A stretch of 64,000 nucleotides of DNA from Actinomycetospora lemnae (GTDB lineage Bacteria; Actinomycetota; Actinomycetes; Mycobacteriales; Pseudonocardiaceae). The notes under the pieces are model-generated. The model was not told where the DNA came from, did not search any database, and saw nothing but the letters and a program-made list of their open reading frames with translations. The stretch is from assembly GCF_028737315.1 (NCBI RefSeq), contig NZ_JAQZAO010000003.1:372001-436000 (forward strand), read 5' to 3'. Made by a program: the position numbers and the translations under genes. This document shows positions 53,056-61,516 of this stretch, one piece after another; positions within the stretch are counted from its first letter, which is position 1; the number at the start of each line of letters is the position of its first letter.

Positions 53056-54599
53056 CCGGGACGACGCTCACCGTGGCGCGGGCGCACACCGTCGTGCGAT
53101 GCACCGACGCCGCCCGCGCCCGTCGTGTCGCCGCCGGGTTCGATCGCGCGCTGGCCGCATCGGGGACGAGTGCGCTCGCGGACGACGTCCGGCCTCCTGG
53201 ACCGGGGCTGTGGTGCCTGCCCCGGCTCGACGTGCGGCTCGTCCTCCCGGAGACCGAGGACGACGCCGCCGGGCTCGGCGCGCGCTGGTCACAGGCACTG
53301 CTTGAGGCGGTCCGCACGGCTCTGGCCGGTCCAGACGTCCTCAGGTACGACGACACCGCCGACGTCCTGGCCGACCTCGTCGCGTCCCTCGCTGCCGGCG
53401 ACACCCGGCGCTGGTGGGCCTGGGTGCAGGCGGGGGTCGTGCCGCCCGGCCTGCCGGCGGCGGGGGGGACGACGATCACCTCGTCGGTCGTCCCCGGTCC
53501 CGGTGCCGTCGGGGACGTCGCCGCCGCCTGCCTGGCGGCCGCGGGCGCCGATGCCGTCCCGGCCGTGGTGGAGGGGGTGACGCGGGCCGGGCTCCCGGCG
53601 GTCCACCGGCTCCTCGGCGCCCGCGGCTGGCGCGGCCTCGCGGCCGCCCTCGCCCCCGGGGTGGCCGCCACGGTCGAGCCGACCGATCTGGGCGTGACCG
53701 CGGACCCGGGATGGCTGGAGCGCTCGCGGTTGGCGCAGCTCGTCGTGCGCTCCCGGCTCCGCCCCGACCCCGCCACCGCCCGGGCGTGGGCGGTGCTGAT
53801 CGTGCTGGACGCCGACCCACGCGCCCTCGTGCGACCGGATGCCGCGGTGCGCGTGGCTTGGGTGCACGGTGCGCTGGCGCAGGGGGCCCCGCCCCCCGCG
53901 GCCTTGGGGCGGGCCGGTCGCGACCACGCCGAGATCGTGGGTGCGGCCCCCGCGGCAGGCCCCGCGCTACGGCCCGCATCGTTCGGCGCGGCGTCCCCGA
54001 CAGGGGTGGCGACCACGTCGAACGCTCGCCCGCGCGACGACGCCGTCGACCCGGATCGACGAACCGGCCCCGATCCGGGAGCGGATCCGGAGACGTTCCG
54101 ACCCGACGAGCCCGAGGGGATCGGGACCGCGTGGGCGGGCCTGGTGTTCCTGCTGGCCACCGCCGTCGACGCGGGTGTCGACGACCCGGTGGTGGGCCCG
54201 CGCTCGGGCCCGTGGGTGCGCCACCGCCTGGGCGGCCTCCTGGTGCCCGCCGCGCCCGACGACCCGGCCCGCCTCGCGCTGGCCGGCCTCGACGCGGAGC
54301 GCGCGCCTGCCGTCCTCGCCGGCCCGGGGCCGGACGAGGACGAGGACCGGGCCCTGAGCGCCCTCGCCGTGGAGTGGGCCCGGGTGACCGGCGACCGCCT
54401 GATCGCGGTCGCGCCCCCGGACACCGACCCGGTTGCCTGGCTCGCCCGGCGCCCCGGCCGGGTGGTGGCGGTCCCCGGATGGATCGAGATCCATCTCCCG
54501 CACAGTGCAGTCGACCCGGGCATCCGAGGTGCGGGGCTCGACCTCGACCCGGGCTGGACACCATGGCTCGGCGCCGTCGTCAGGTACGTCTATGAGTAG
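53052..54599 (+). CDS. eCIS-associated protein, possibly of the tape-measure (Pvc14-like) family
   Basis: A protein of 515 residues from GTG 53052 (GTGA overlap). The sequence starts with a small alpha/beta domain (LTVARAHTVVRCTDAARARRVAAGFDRALAASG; LWCLPRLDVRLVL). Helical Ala/Leu/Val-rich repeats follow (LADLVASLAAGDTRRWWAWVQAGVVPPGLPA; VPAVVEGVTRAGLPAVHRLLGARGWRGLAAAL). After a disordered patch comes GTAWAGLVFLLATAVDAGV and the ending RGAGLDLDPGWTPWLGAVVRYVYE. The 'AGLVFLL' and terminal 'DPGWxPWLGxVVxxxY' text recalls the family annotated as contractile injection system tape measure. It sits in the Pvc14 position just before the ATPase. The family name is from memory and uncertain. Confidence 0.6.
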   Translation: MTGTTLTVARAHTVVRCTDAARARRVAAGFDRALAASGTSALADDVRPPGPGLWCLPRLDVRLVLPETEDDAAGLGARWSQALLEAVRTALAGPDVLRYDDTADVLADLVASLAAGDTRRWWAWVQAGVVPPGLPAAGGTTITSSVVPGPGAVGDVAAACLAAAGADAVPAVVEGVTRAGLPAVHRLLGARGWRGLAAALAPGVAATVEPTDLGVTADPGWLERSRLAQLVVRSRLRPDPATARAWAVLIVLDADPRALVRPDAAVRVAWVHGALAQGAPPPAALGRAGRDHAEIVGAAPAAGPALRPASFGAASPTGVATTSNARPRDDAVDPDRRTGPDPGADPETFRPDEPEGIGTAWAGLVFLLATAVDAGVDDPVVGPRSGPWVRHRLGGLLVPAAPDDPARLALAGLDAERAPAVLAGPGPDEDEDRALSALAVEWARVTGDRLIAVAPPDTDPVAWLARRPGRVVAVPGWIEIHLPHSAVDPGIRGAGLDLDPGWTPWLGAVVRYVYE

Positions 54600-56634
54600 C
54601 CCGCCCGGCGAGGCCCGCAGCCACGATCTGACCTCCCGCGTCGGCGCGATGGCACGCCGGTTCGCCGACCACGTCGAGAGCGCCTGCCCGGAGAGCGCCG
54701 AGCGCGACGACACGGTGGCGTGGCTGCGCGCCTGGGCCGACCGCGTCACCGTCGACGTGACGCCCGGCGAGCCCGTGCCGATCGACGAGCTCGCCCGCCG
54801 ACTGGGCCTGAGCGGGGCCGAGGTCGACCTCGTCCTGCTTGCGGGCCTGCCCGAGGAGCACCACGGCCTCGCTGACGCCTGCCGCAGGTGCCACCCGCGC
54901 GGCGAGCCAAACCCCACCGTCGAGCTGGTCCAGGAGATCACCCGGCGCGACACCCCGGACGACGCGATGATGCGCCGCCTGCTGTTGGAGGGCCCGGCGG
55001 CCCGCGCCGGGGTCCTGGAGCTCTCGGGCGGCGAGCCGTTCGCGGAGCGCTCGCTGACGCTCGCCTCCGGACTGTGGGGTGCCCTGCATGGTCACGACGC
55101 GTGGCCGCCGGGGCTCGCGCGGGTGCTGGTCGGCGATCCGCCCGCGGGCCTCGACGGCTGGCTCGACCTCCCCGAGGTCCAGCGCGCGCGGGCGCTGCTG
55201 GCCACGGAGGAGTCGGTGTCGCTCGTGCTCGGCGCGAGCGGCACCGCGATCGGCCTGAGCCGGGCTGCCGCGCTCGCCGGAGCGGCCGGGACCCGGGTCG
55301 TGGCCGCCCGAGTGGAGACGGCCGCGGACGTCCGCCGGCTCGTCGCGCACGCCGCGGCACGATCGGCCCTTCCCCTGCTCGTGGTGCCCGGACCGACCGC
55401 GACCGCCGCCGAGACGGCCGGTGCGCGACCGGTCCCCCCGGCCCCCGACCTCACGGGCGTCCGGGGCCCGGTGCTGGTGTGCGCCCCTCCCGGCTCCTTC
55501 GTCCCCGACGCCGAGCGGGCCGCGCTCACCGTCCCGACCGGTCCGATCGGCGTAGCCGACCGGCGCGCCGCCTGGCGGGCGGCCCTGCCCGGCGACGGCC
55601 ACCTCGCGCCGGCGCTCGCGGCCCGCCATCCCCTCGACCCGGCCCTGACCGCACAGGTCTCGCTCGATCTCGCGGCCCGGGGCGCCGAACGCCCCACGCT
55701 CGCGGAGGTCTCGGCGGTCATCCGCGCCCGGGCCGGAGCGGCGCTCCCGCCCGGGGTCGAATTGCGCACGCCGGACCCGCGGGGGCGCCGCCCGATCCTC
55801 GACCCCGCGGCGACGATGCTCCTGCACGACGCGGTCCAGCGGCTGGAGCTGCAGGCGACGGTCCTCGACGACTGGGACCTGCAGCGCCGCGCGGGTGCCG
55901 ACCGCGGGGTGCGGCTGCTCTTCACCGGCCCACCCGGCACCGGCAAGACCCTGGCCGCGCACGGCGTCGCGGCGGATGCCGGCACCGACCTGCTGGTCGT
56001 CGACGTCTCCCGCGTGGTGTCGAAGTGGCTCGGCGAGACGGAGAAGAACCTCGCGGCCGCCTTCGAGACCGCTGAGCGCACCCAGGCGGTCCTGCTGCTC
56101 GATGAGGCCGACGTCCTGTTCGCCACCCGCACCGAGGTCGGCGACGCCCAGGACCGCTACGCCAACCTCGAGACCGCCTACCTGCTCCAGCGCCTCGACC
56201 ACTTCGACGGGCTCACCGTCCTCGCGACCAACCTGCGCCAGAACATCGACGCGGCCTTCCTGCGACGGATCGACTTCGTCGTCGAGTTCGAGCGGCCCGA
56301 CACCGCGACCCGCCGCGCGCTCTGGGAGCAGCACCTGCCGCTCGACCGCCTCGCCGGCGCCGTCGACCTCGACCACCTCGCGCGTCGCTTCGACGTCACC
56401 GGCAGCACCATCCGCAACGCCGCCGTCGACGCGGTCTACCTCGCTGCGGCGGAGGACCCCGACGGGGCTGTCACCGCAGACCACCTGATCACGGCACTGC
56501 GCCGCGAGTACGCGAAGGACCACCGGCCGTTCCCGGTGCTCGCCGAGCCCACCGCAGTGGCCCGTGACGCCCGTGCCGCGGAGGTGCTGGCTGCGCACGC
56601 CCGCCGGACGGCCCCGGCCCGACCGGGTCCCTGA
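54592..56634 (+). CDS. eCIS AAA+ ATPase (Pvc15-type)
   Basis: A protein of 680 residues, ATG 54592, overlapping the previous stop by 8 bp. The N-terminal 430 residues contain a degenerate, probably inactive nucleotide-binding half. The C-terminal AAA+ module is intact: Walker A FTGPPGTGKTLAAHGVA (about residue 445), VSRVVSKWLGETEKNL, Walker B AVLLLDEADVLFATRTEV (about 501), sensor and arginine-finger region ATNLRQNIDAAFLRRIDFVVEFERPD. This FtsH/Cdc48-like ATPase is a hallmark of eCIS and separates them from phages and T6SS; in PVC it is needed for loading or disassembly of cargo. It belongs to the same operon. Confidence 0.93.
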   Translation: MSSPPGEARSHDLTSRVGAMARRFADHVESACPESAERDDTVAWLRAWADRVTVDVTPGEPVPIDELARRLGLSGAEVDLVLLAGLPEEHHGLADACRRCHPRGEPNPTVELVQEITRRDTPDDAMMRRLLLEGPAARAGVLELSGGEPFAERSLTLASGLWGALHGHDAWPPGLARVLVGDPPAGLDGWLDLPEVQRARALLATEESVSLVLGASGTAIGLSRAAALAGAAGTRVVAARVETAADVRRLVAHAAARSALPLLVVPGPTATAAETAGARPVPPAPDLTGVRGPVLVCAPPGSFVPDAERAALTVPTGPIGVADRRAAWRAALPGDGHLAPALAARHPLDPALTAQVSLDLAARGAERPTLAEVSAVIRARAGAALPPGVELRTPDPRGRRPILDPAATMLLHDAVQRLELQATVLDDWDLQRRAGADRGVRLLFTGPPGTGKTLAAHGVAADAGTDLLVVDVSRVVSKWLGETEKNLAAAFETAERTQAVLLLDEADVLFATRTEVGDAQDRYANLETAYLLQRLDHFDGLTVLATNLRQNIDAAFLRRIDFVVEFERPDTATRRALWEQHLPLDRLAGAVDLDHLARRFDVTGSTIRNAAVDAVYLAAAEDPDGAVTADHLITALRREYAKDHRPFPVLAEPTAVARDARAAEVLAAHARRTAPARPGP

Positions 56635-56643
56635 GGAGGAACG

Positions 56644-58041
56644 ATGTCCCTGATACCGCCGGACGACGTCGCGCCGCTGCTGCCCGACGATCCGTTCACC
56701 GCGCTGCGCGTGACCTACGGGATGCTGCTCGGCGAGGACGACTTCCGGATCCTGGCCGGCAACCCGCGCGGCAAACAGATGATGCACAACGCGTGGCTGC
56801 ACGGCTCCGGCGTCGTGTGGGGCCTGCCGGTGTGCCGGCGTCAGGACGTCACCGAGGGCGAGATCGCCGTCGGACCCGGACTCGCCGTCGACGGGCACGG
56901 GCGTGAGCTCTCACTCACCGCGACCGAGCCGGTCTGCGTCCGGGCGTGGGCCCGCGAGCAGTGTGCACTGGGCGCCACCAACCCACTCACGGCCTGGTTG
57001 GTGGCCGAGTTCCGTGCGTGCCCGGGCGAGGACCGTCCCACGATTGCCGATCCATGCGACGTGACTCGGCGAGTGACGGTGGAGAGCCGGGTCGCCGAGC
57101 AGGTGCGCCTACGGCTGGTCTCCACACCGCCTCGGCGGGTGCTGACCTACCGGCGCGTGCGCCACCTCCTGGGCCTGCCGGGCCACCTGCCCGACGGCAG
57201 CGCCCGCGCCGCCGAGGTGAACCGCGTGCGCGACCGCGTTCTGGCCGAGGACCCCCACCGGCGACCCCGCGCCCTCCTCCGTGCGTTCCGCGAGCTGGCC
57301 GCCCTCGACGCGATCGAGCTGGGTGAGTTGCTCCCGAGCGACGAGAATGGTGTGCGCTTCCCCGTCGCGGACCCAGACGCCGCCGTGCTGCTCGCGCGGA
57401 TCACCCTCACCGCGACCACCGGGTCGGGCTGCGACCGTCCGACACAGGTGACGATCGACGACATCGACCTCACCGTCCGTCGCACCCTGCTGCCCACCGC
57501 GACGATCCAGGAGCTGCTCACGGGGTTGGCGCCCGGCCTGCTCGGCGTGCCGGCGGCAGGCGACGACGGTGGCCCGCGACTGCTGCCCTCGTCGTTGCGG
57601 TGGCGCGATGACGACGTCTCGTTCACGTTCCGCGTCGACCGCCCCATCGCTCCCGGCTCGGGGGAGAAGGCCGTTCAGGTCGCGTCGCTCGACGACGACG
57701 GGCGGGGGTGGTCCGACGAGTTCTGCCGCGCCGTGACGACGGTCGACGGGGACGGCATCGAGCTCCACCAGCCCGACGGCACGCCGACCGTGCTCGACGG
57801 TGTCGTCCTGGCGGAGCACCAGACGCAGATCCTGAAGGTCGAGCTCGACTCGCCCCGCCGGATCGGCTACCGGACCTTCCGGATCGTCGTTCGGGGAACC
57901 GGGCCGACCCCGTTGCTCGGCGACGAGCCGCGCGTGCCGTTCGCCGGCGAGGTCGGCGGTCCACCCGGCGGACAGAAGATCGGCCACGACGCGGTGATGC
58001 TGAGCCGGATTGAGCAGGCAGCAGGGAGTGAGCAGTGGTGA
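56644..58041 (+). CDS. eCIS-associated fibre/receptor-binding-like protein A
   Basis: A protein of 465 residues, ATG 56644 behind GAGGAGG. It begins DDPFTALRVTYGMLLGEDDFRILAGNPRGKQMMHNAWLHGSGVVWGLPVCR, then GEIAVGPGLAVDGHGRELSLT, the recurrent opening of large eCIS-linked proteins downstream of the ATPase. The middle is helical (RVRHLLGLPGHLPDGS ... RALLRAFRELAALDAIELGELL). The C-terminal 200 residues are beta-rich (QVTIDDIDLTVRRTLLP; VSFTFRVDRPIAPGSGEKAVQVASL; RIGYRTFRIVVRG). It likely sits on the outer particle. Its stop overlaps the following gene, a divergent paralogue. Confidence 0.7.
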   Translation: MSLIPPDDVAPLLPDDPFTALRVTYGMLLGEDDFRILAGNPRGKQMMHNAWLHGSGVVWGLPVCRRQDVTEGEIAVGPGLAVDGHGRELSLTATEPVCVRAWAREQCALGATNPLTAWLVAEFRACPGEDRPTIADPCDVTRRVTVESRVAEQVRLRLVSTPPRRVLTYRRVRHLLGLPGHLPDGSARAAEVNRVRDRVLAEDPHRRPRALLRAFRELAALDAIELGELLPSDENGVRFPVADPDAAVLLARITLTATTGSGCDRPTQVTIDDIDLTVRRTLLPTATIQELLTGLAPGLLGVPAAGDDGGPRLLPSSLRWRDDDVSFTFRVDRPIAPGSGEKAVQVASLDDDGRGWSDEFCRAVTTVDGDGIELHQPDGTPTVLDGVVLAEHQTQILKVELDSPRRIGYRTFRIVVRGTGPTPLLGDEPRVPFAGEVGGPPGGQKIGHDAVMLSRIEQAAGSEQW

Positions 58042-59474
58042 CGACCACCGATGATCAGACGACCCCCACCGCGGCGCCAGGCGCCGGAGAGATCACGCGT
58101 CTCGCCGCCTACGACGGCCTGTTCCTGCGGGCCGAGCACCTCCGCCTGATCCAGGATTACGCCCGCGACCTCACCTACGCGGTCGGCGCCGCCGGCGGTG
58201 CCGGGGTCGTGGAGGGGTACGCGGTCAACCAGCTCGACGACGGCCGCCTCCAGGTCGGCCACGGGCTCGCGATCACGCCCGACGGACGCCCCCTGCGCTC
58301 CCGGCGCAACATCTTCGTGCCTCGGCCGACAACCCGTCCCGACGACAGCTGGTACCGCGTCGAGATCCATCCCGAGGACCAGGTGTACGGGCCGGAGCAC
58401 CTCGGGACGCGCCTCTGCGCGCCGTGCGGGAACCGGACGGACGACGACGCGACCGCGGTCCCGTACCGCGCGGAGGGCGTGCAAGCCGTCCTGGTCCCCG
58501 ACCACGAGCTCGGCTTCGACGGCTGGTCGGTCGAGGAGCGCCGGGGTCGGCTGGCGGCGGAGCTGTTCGCCCGGGAGGAACGCCGCGAACCACCGGCCTG
58601 GCCCGGGCGGCCGGGTGACACGGCCCTGCACCGGAATTGGTCGCCGCCCGCCCCCACGACCCCGGCGTCAGGGGTCCCCGTGGCCGTGCTGCTCCCGCTC
58701 GACGACCAGTCCTGGACCGTGGACACCTGGATGGTGCGCCGCGACCGGACCGCCACCGCGCCCGACGACGCGTGGCGCCGGCGCCTCGCGATGCGGCCGT
58801 GGAGCGTGTTCGTCGCCCAGGTCCTGCAGTTCCAGGCCCAGTACGCCGACCTCGTCCCGGCCGGTGGCCCCGGCCGGAGCCGTCCGAGCCTGCGCGAGCT
58901 GATCGACGAAGTGCTCGCGCAGGGCACCGAGAGATCATCGGAGGCCCTCGCCGAGGAACTACGGGCCGCCGCCGACGCCGCGGACACGTCACCGCGCGCG
59001 GCGCGGCGGGAGGGCGGTTCGCTCGCGACGTCGATGCCGGAACTGCCGCCAGCCGGGTTCCTCGAATCCCCGCGCTCGGATCAGGAGTTCCAGGAGACAC
59101 TCCGGAACCTGCTGGGCCCGGGGATAGCTATGTCGTTCGCCAACTGTGGCGTAGGGGACGTCGGACAGGCGATCGAGCAGGCCCGCCACCGCCGACGCAT
59201 CCGACTGCGCCCCGAGTCTCGTGAACGCGACAACGTCGAGATCCTAGTGCCGTTCGGGCGCCAGCCCGATATGGAGAGCCCTGCACGCCTCACTGACTGG
59301 GTCGCCTTCGTCCACCGCGACGGCACCCAGCGCCAACAAGGCGACGTCCGCGACGGCGGCGATGGCGGCGGCGATGGCGGCGGCGATGGCGGCGGCGATG
59401 GCGGCGGCGATGGCGGCGGCGATGGCGGTGGCGATGGCGGTGGCGATGGCGGCGGCGATGGCGGCGGCGGGTGA
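58035..59474 (+). CDS. eCIS-associated fibre-like protein B with Asp-Gly repeat tail
   Basis: A protein of 479 residues from GTG 58035. Its opening (RLAAYDGLFLRAEHLRLIQDYARDLTYAVGAAGGAGVVEGYAVNQLDDGRLQVGHGLAITPDGRPL) repeats the layout of protein A: a YG/YD-L opening, then a GVV-G strand, then GLAxxxDGRxL. So the two are paralogues. A Cys pair CAPCGN occurs at about residue 133. Residues about 440-479 are DGGG repeats made by a 12-bp tandem array. It is the last gene of the eCIS operon. Fibre or adhesin-like surface roles are inferred from position only. Confidence 0.7.
   Translation: MVTTTDDQTTPTAAPGAGEITRLAAYDGLFLRAEHLRLIQDYARDLTYAVGAAGGAGVVEGYAVNQLDDGRLQVGHGLAITPDGRPLRSRRNIFVPRPTTRPDDSWYRVEIHPEDQVYGPEHLGTRLCAPCGNRTDDDATAVPYRAEGVQAVLVPDHELGFDGWSVEERRGRLAAELFAREERREPPAWPGRPGDTALHRNWSPPAPTTPASGVPVAVLLPLDDQSWTVDTWMVRRDRTATAPDDAWRRRLAMRPWSVFVAQVLQFQAQYADLVPAGGPGRSRPSLRELIDEVLAQGTERSSEALAEELRAAADAADTSPRAARREGGSLATSMPELPPAGFLESPRSDQEFQETLRNLLGPGIAMSFANCGVGDVGQAIEQARHRRRIRLRPESRERDNVEILVPFGRQPDMESPARLTDWVAFVHRDGTQRQQGDVRDGGDGGGDGGGDGGGDGGGDGGGDGGGDGGGDGGGDGGGG
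59354..59471 (+). repeat. 12-bp tandem repeat encoding (DGGG)n
   Basis: About ten copies of a GATGGCGGCGGC unit, with GGC/GGT changes in some, at the 3' end of the last eCIS gene. The unit is a multiple of three, so copy-number slippage would lengthen or shorten an acidic Gly-rich tail without breaking the frame. Confidence 0.85.
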
Positions 59475-59656
59475 CTGAGGATCATCGACGGGAGTGACGG
59501 ATGGGTGACGTATTCGTCGCTAGCGTCCTGGTTCAGTGTCAGGGTCAGTCGCCGCCGTTGCGGTGGTTGGGAGCCTGGCCGCTGGTGTTCTGGCTCGTAG
59601 CGTCCGTGCCGCCTGCTCGGTTGGCGATCACGCATTGTGCCGAGCATCAGCGGCCA

Positions 59657-59763
59657 GGACCGGCCGGCGTGACTAGATAGGAGCGTGGCTGCGCCCCCAC
59701 TGAAGTGTGTCCGCCGACCGGCCCAGCCTGTCACCCCACAGGCTGATGAGAGGAGACCTCTCG
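59657..59763 (+). ncRNA. Candidate IS110 bridge RNA region, copy 2
   Basis: The non-coding stretch before the IS110 gene at 59764 repeats the one before the copy at 31112: GGACCGGCCGGCGTG, GATAGGAGCGTGGC (59676-59689) and CGCCCCCACTGA, with similar spacing to the start codon. The blocks between are less conserved, as expected for target-specific guide loops. Position and conservation only; no folding was done. Confidence 0.35.
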
Positions 59764-60818
59764 ATGGTGCTCACGGTCGGTATCGATGTCCACAAGGACA
59801 CCCACACCGCGGTGCTGGTCGACGAGCTCGGGCGGGAGCGGGCCCAGCGCACCTGTCGGGCTACCGATGCCGGGCACCGGGTGCTGGTGCGGTGGGCGCA
59901 TGGGCGCGCGCAGGGCGGTGAGCGGGTGTGGGCGGTGGAGGACTGCCGGCATGTGTCGGTCCGGTTGGAGCGGGCTCTGCTCGCGGCCGGGCAGCGGGTG
60001 GTGCGGGTGCCCCCCAAGCTGATGGCCGGGGCTCGTAGCTCGGCGCGCACGCGGGGTAAGTCGGACCCGATCGATGCGTTGGCGATCGCGCGGGCTGCGC
60101 TGCGTGAACCGCAGCTGCCCGTCGCCGAGCACGACCAGGCCTCGCGGGAACTGAAGTTGCTGGTCGATCATCGTGAGGATCTGGTCTGCGAGCGGACCCG
60201 GATGCAGAACCGACTGGGCTGGCATCTCCACGAGCTCGACCCCGAGCTCGACGTCCCGGCCCGGGCGCTGGATCGGCTCGTGCTGCTCGACCGGCTCGCC
60301 GCCGAGCTCGATGAGCACCACCAGGGGCTACTGGCTCGCCTGGCCGGTGAGCTGCTCGCCGACATCCGGGAGAGCACCCGGCGAATCCAGGCGCTGGAAC
60401 GCGAGATCGCCGGCCGGGTGCGCCAGCACGCACCCGCGCTGCTCGAGCTGCCTGGGTGCGAGGCGTTGACCGCGGCGAAGATTGTCGGGGAGACCGCTCG
60501 GCCGGGTCGGTTCCGCTCCGAGGCCTGCTTTGCCATGCACGCCGGCGTGGCGCCGATCCCGGCCTCGTCGGGGCGCACGAACCGCCACTGGCTCGCTTGT
60601 AGCGGCAACCGGCAGCTCAACGCCGCGCTGCACCGCATCGCGGTCACCCAGGCCCGCCTGCCCGGTGGCCTCGGGCCTACCACCAGCGACGACTCGACCT
60701 GCGCGGCAACAAGATGGAAGCACTGCGAGCCCTGAAACGACGCCTCGCCCGCGTCGTGTTCCACCTCCTGCAGACCCCGACCACCTCCGCGGCTGCCCTG
60801 CGGCCCGCGGCGGCTTGA
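59764..60818 (+). pseudogene. IS110-family transposase, frameshifted near the C-terminus
   Basis: ATG 59764 (GAGAGGAGA upstream) starts VLTVGIDVHKDTHTAVLVDELG. DEDD-domain and Tnp-domain motifs are complete (WAVEDCRHVSVRLERAL, RTRGKSDPIDALAIARAAL, LPGCEALTAAKIVGETA, APIPASSGRTNRHWLACSGNRQLNAALHRIAVTQ). Between about 60660 and 60690 the frame is lost. The expected tail AYHQRRLDLRGNKMEALRALKRRLARVVFHLL is found in another frame ending at 60818, a net loss of one base. As read, the protein ends at 60735 with unrelated residues. The catalytic Ser precedes the break, so residual activity cannot be excluded. It lies directly behind the eCIS operon and in front of a BTAD gene. Confidence 0.8.
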
Positions 60819-60832
60819 CATGGGAGCAATCC

Positions 60833-61444
60833 GTGACGCCGCAGCTCTGCCTCTTCGACGGCCCGTACTGCGTCCAGGATGGGGTGACGTGCAGGATCCC
60901 GGAGGGGTCGCGTCGGCTCGTCGGACTCGTCGTGCTGGGTGGCGGGTGGTTGGACCGCCGTGCCGCGGCCGGCACGTTGTGGCCGGCGGGCAGTGACGCC
61001 CGCGCCGTCGCCAACTTGCGATCGGCGCTCTGGCGGCTCCGCGGCGCTGGCGTCACGGTCCTCGACGGCGACGCCGGCGCCATCTGGCTGCGGCCCGGCA
61101 CGACCGTCGACCTCCGCCTGGCCATGCGCTGGGCCGACCGCCTCATCGATGGCGTCGAGGGCCCGGCAGACCTCGACATCCGTCATCGCCCACCAGTCGC
61201 GCCACGGCTCCTACCCGGACTCGCCGACGACTGGGTGGAGCGCGAGCGTGAGCTCGTTCGTCACCACCTGGTGCACGGCTGGGAAGCGCTCGTTCACCGG
61301 CTCATCGCCGTGGGTCGACCCGGCGAGGCGGCCGAGGCGGCCGGCGTGCTCGTCGACGTGGCTCCTCTGCGGGCGAGTGCCAGGCGCGGACTGCGTGCGG
61401 CGTGGGACGCGACGCGAGCCGGTCGACGCCCGATCTCGGTATGA
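60833..61444 (+). CDS. BTAD/SARP-like regulator A (short)
   Basis: A protein of 203 residues from GTG 60833 with GGGAG eight bases upstream. It has a winged-helix-like N-terminus (LCLFDGPYCVQDGVTCRIPEGSRRLVGLVVLGGGWLDRRAAAGTLWPAGSDARAVANLRSALWRLRGAGVTVL) and the start of the bacterial transcriptional activation (TPR) domain (LVRHHLVHGWEALVHRLIAVGRPGEAAEAAGVLVDVAPL). Compared with its paralogue at 61517 the last TPR helices (AQRAFRLYESVLDRELG) are missing. The IS110 copy ends 15 bp upstream, so its native promoter has probably been replaced. Likely part of eCIS control. Confidence 0.75.
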   Translation: MTPQLCLFDGPYCVQDGVTCRIPEGSRRLVGLVVLGGGWLDRRAAAGTLWPAGSDARAVANLRSALWRLRGAGVTVLDGDAGAIWLRPGTTVDLRLAMRWADRLIDGVEGPADLDIRHRPPVAPRLLPGLADDWVERERELVRHHLVHGWEALVHRLIAVGRPGEAAEAAGVLVDVAPLRASARRGLRAAWDATRAGRRPISV

Positions 61445-61516
61445 GTTCCCGGCGGTGACGATCCGACGCCACCAACCGACGACGGCCGGTAGTCTCGGGC
61501 CGCGAGGCTGGCCGAC

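Noticed and set aside
59354-59471. CRISPR-like array
   Set aside because: The 12-bp units are contiguous without spacers and encode in-frame DGGG repeats. The ku hexamer repeat at 14560-14610 was rejected for the same reason. No cas genes are present.
32990-59474. Tailed prophage or T6SS
   Set aside because: No capsid, portal, terminase, integrase or lysis genes and no TssJLM membrane complex are seen; the AAA+ ATPase of the Pvc15 type, paired sheaths and Pvc16-type cap point to an eCIS.
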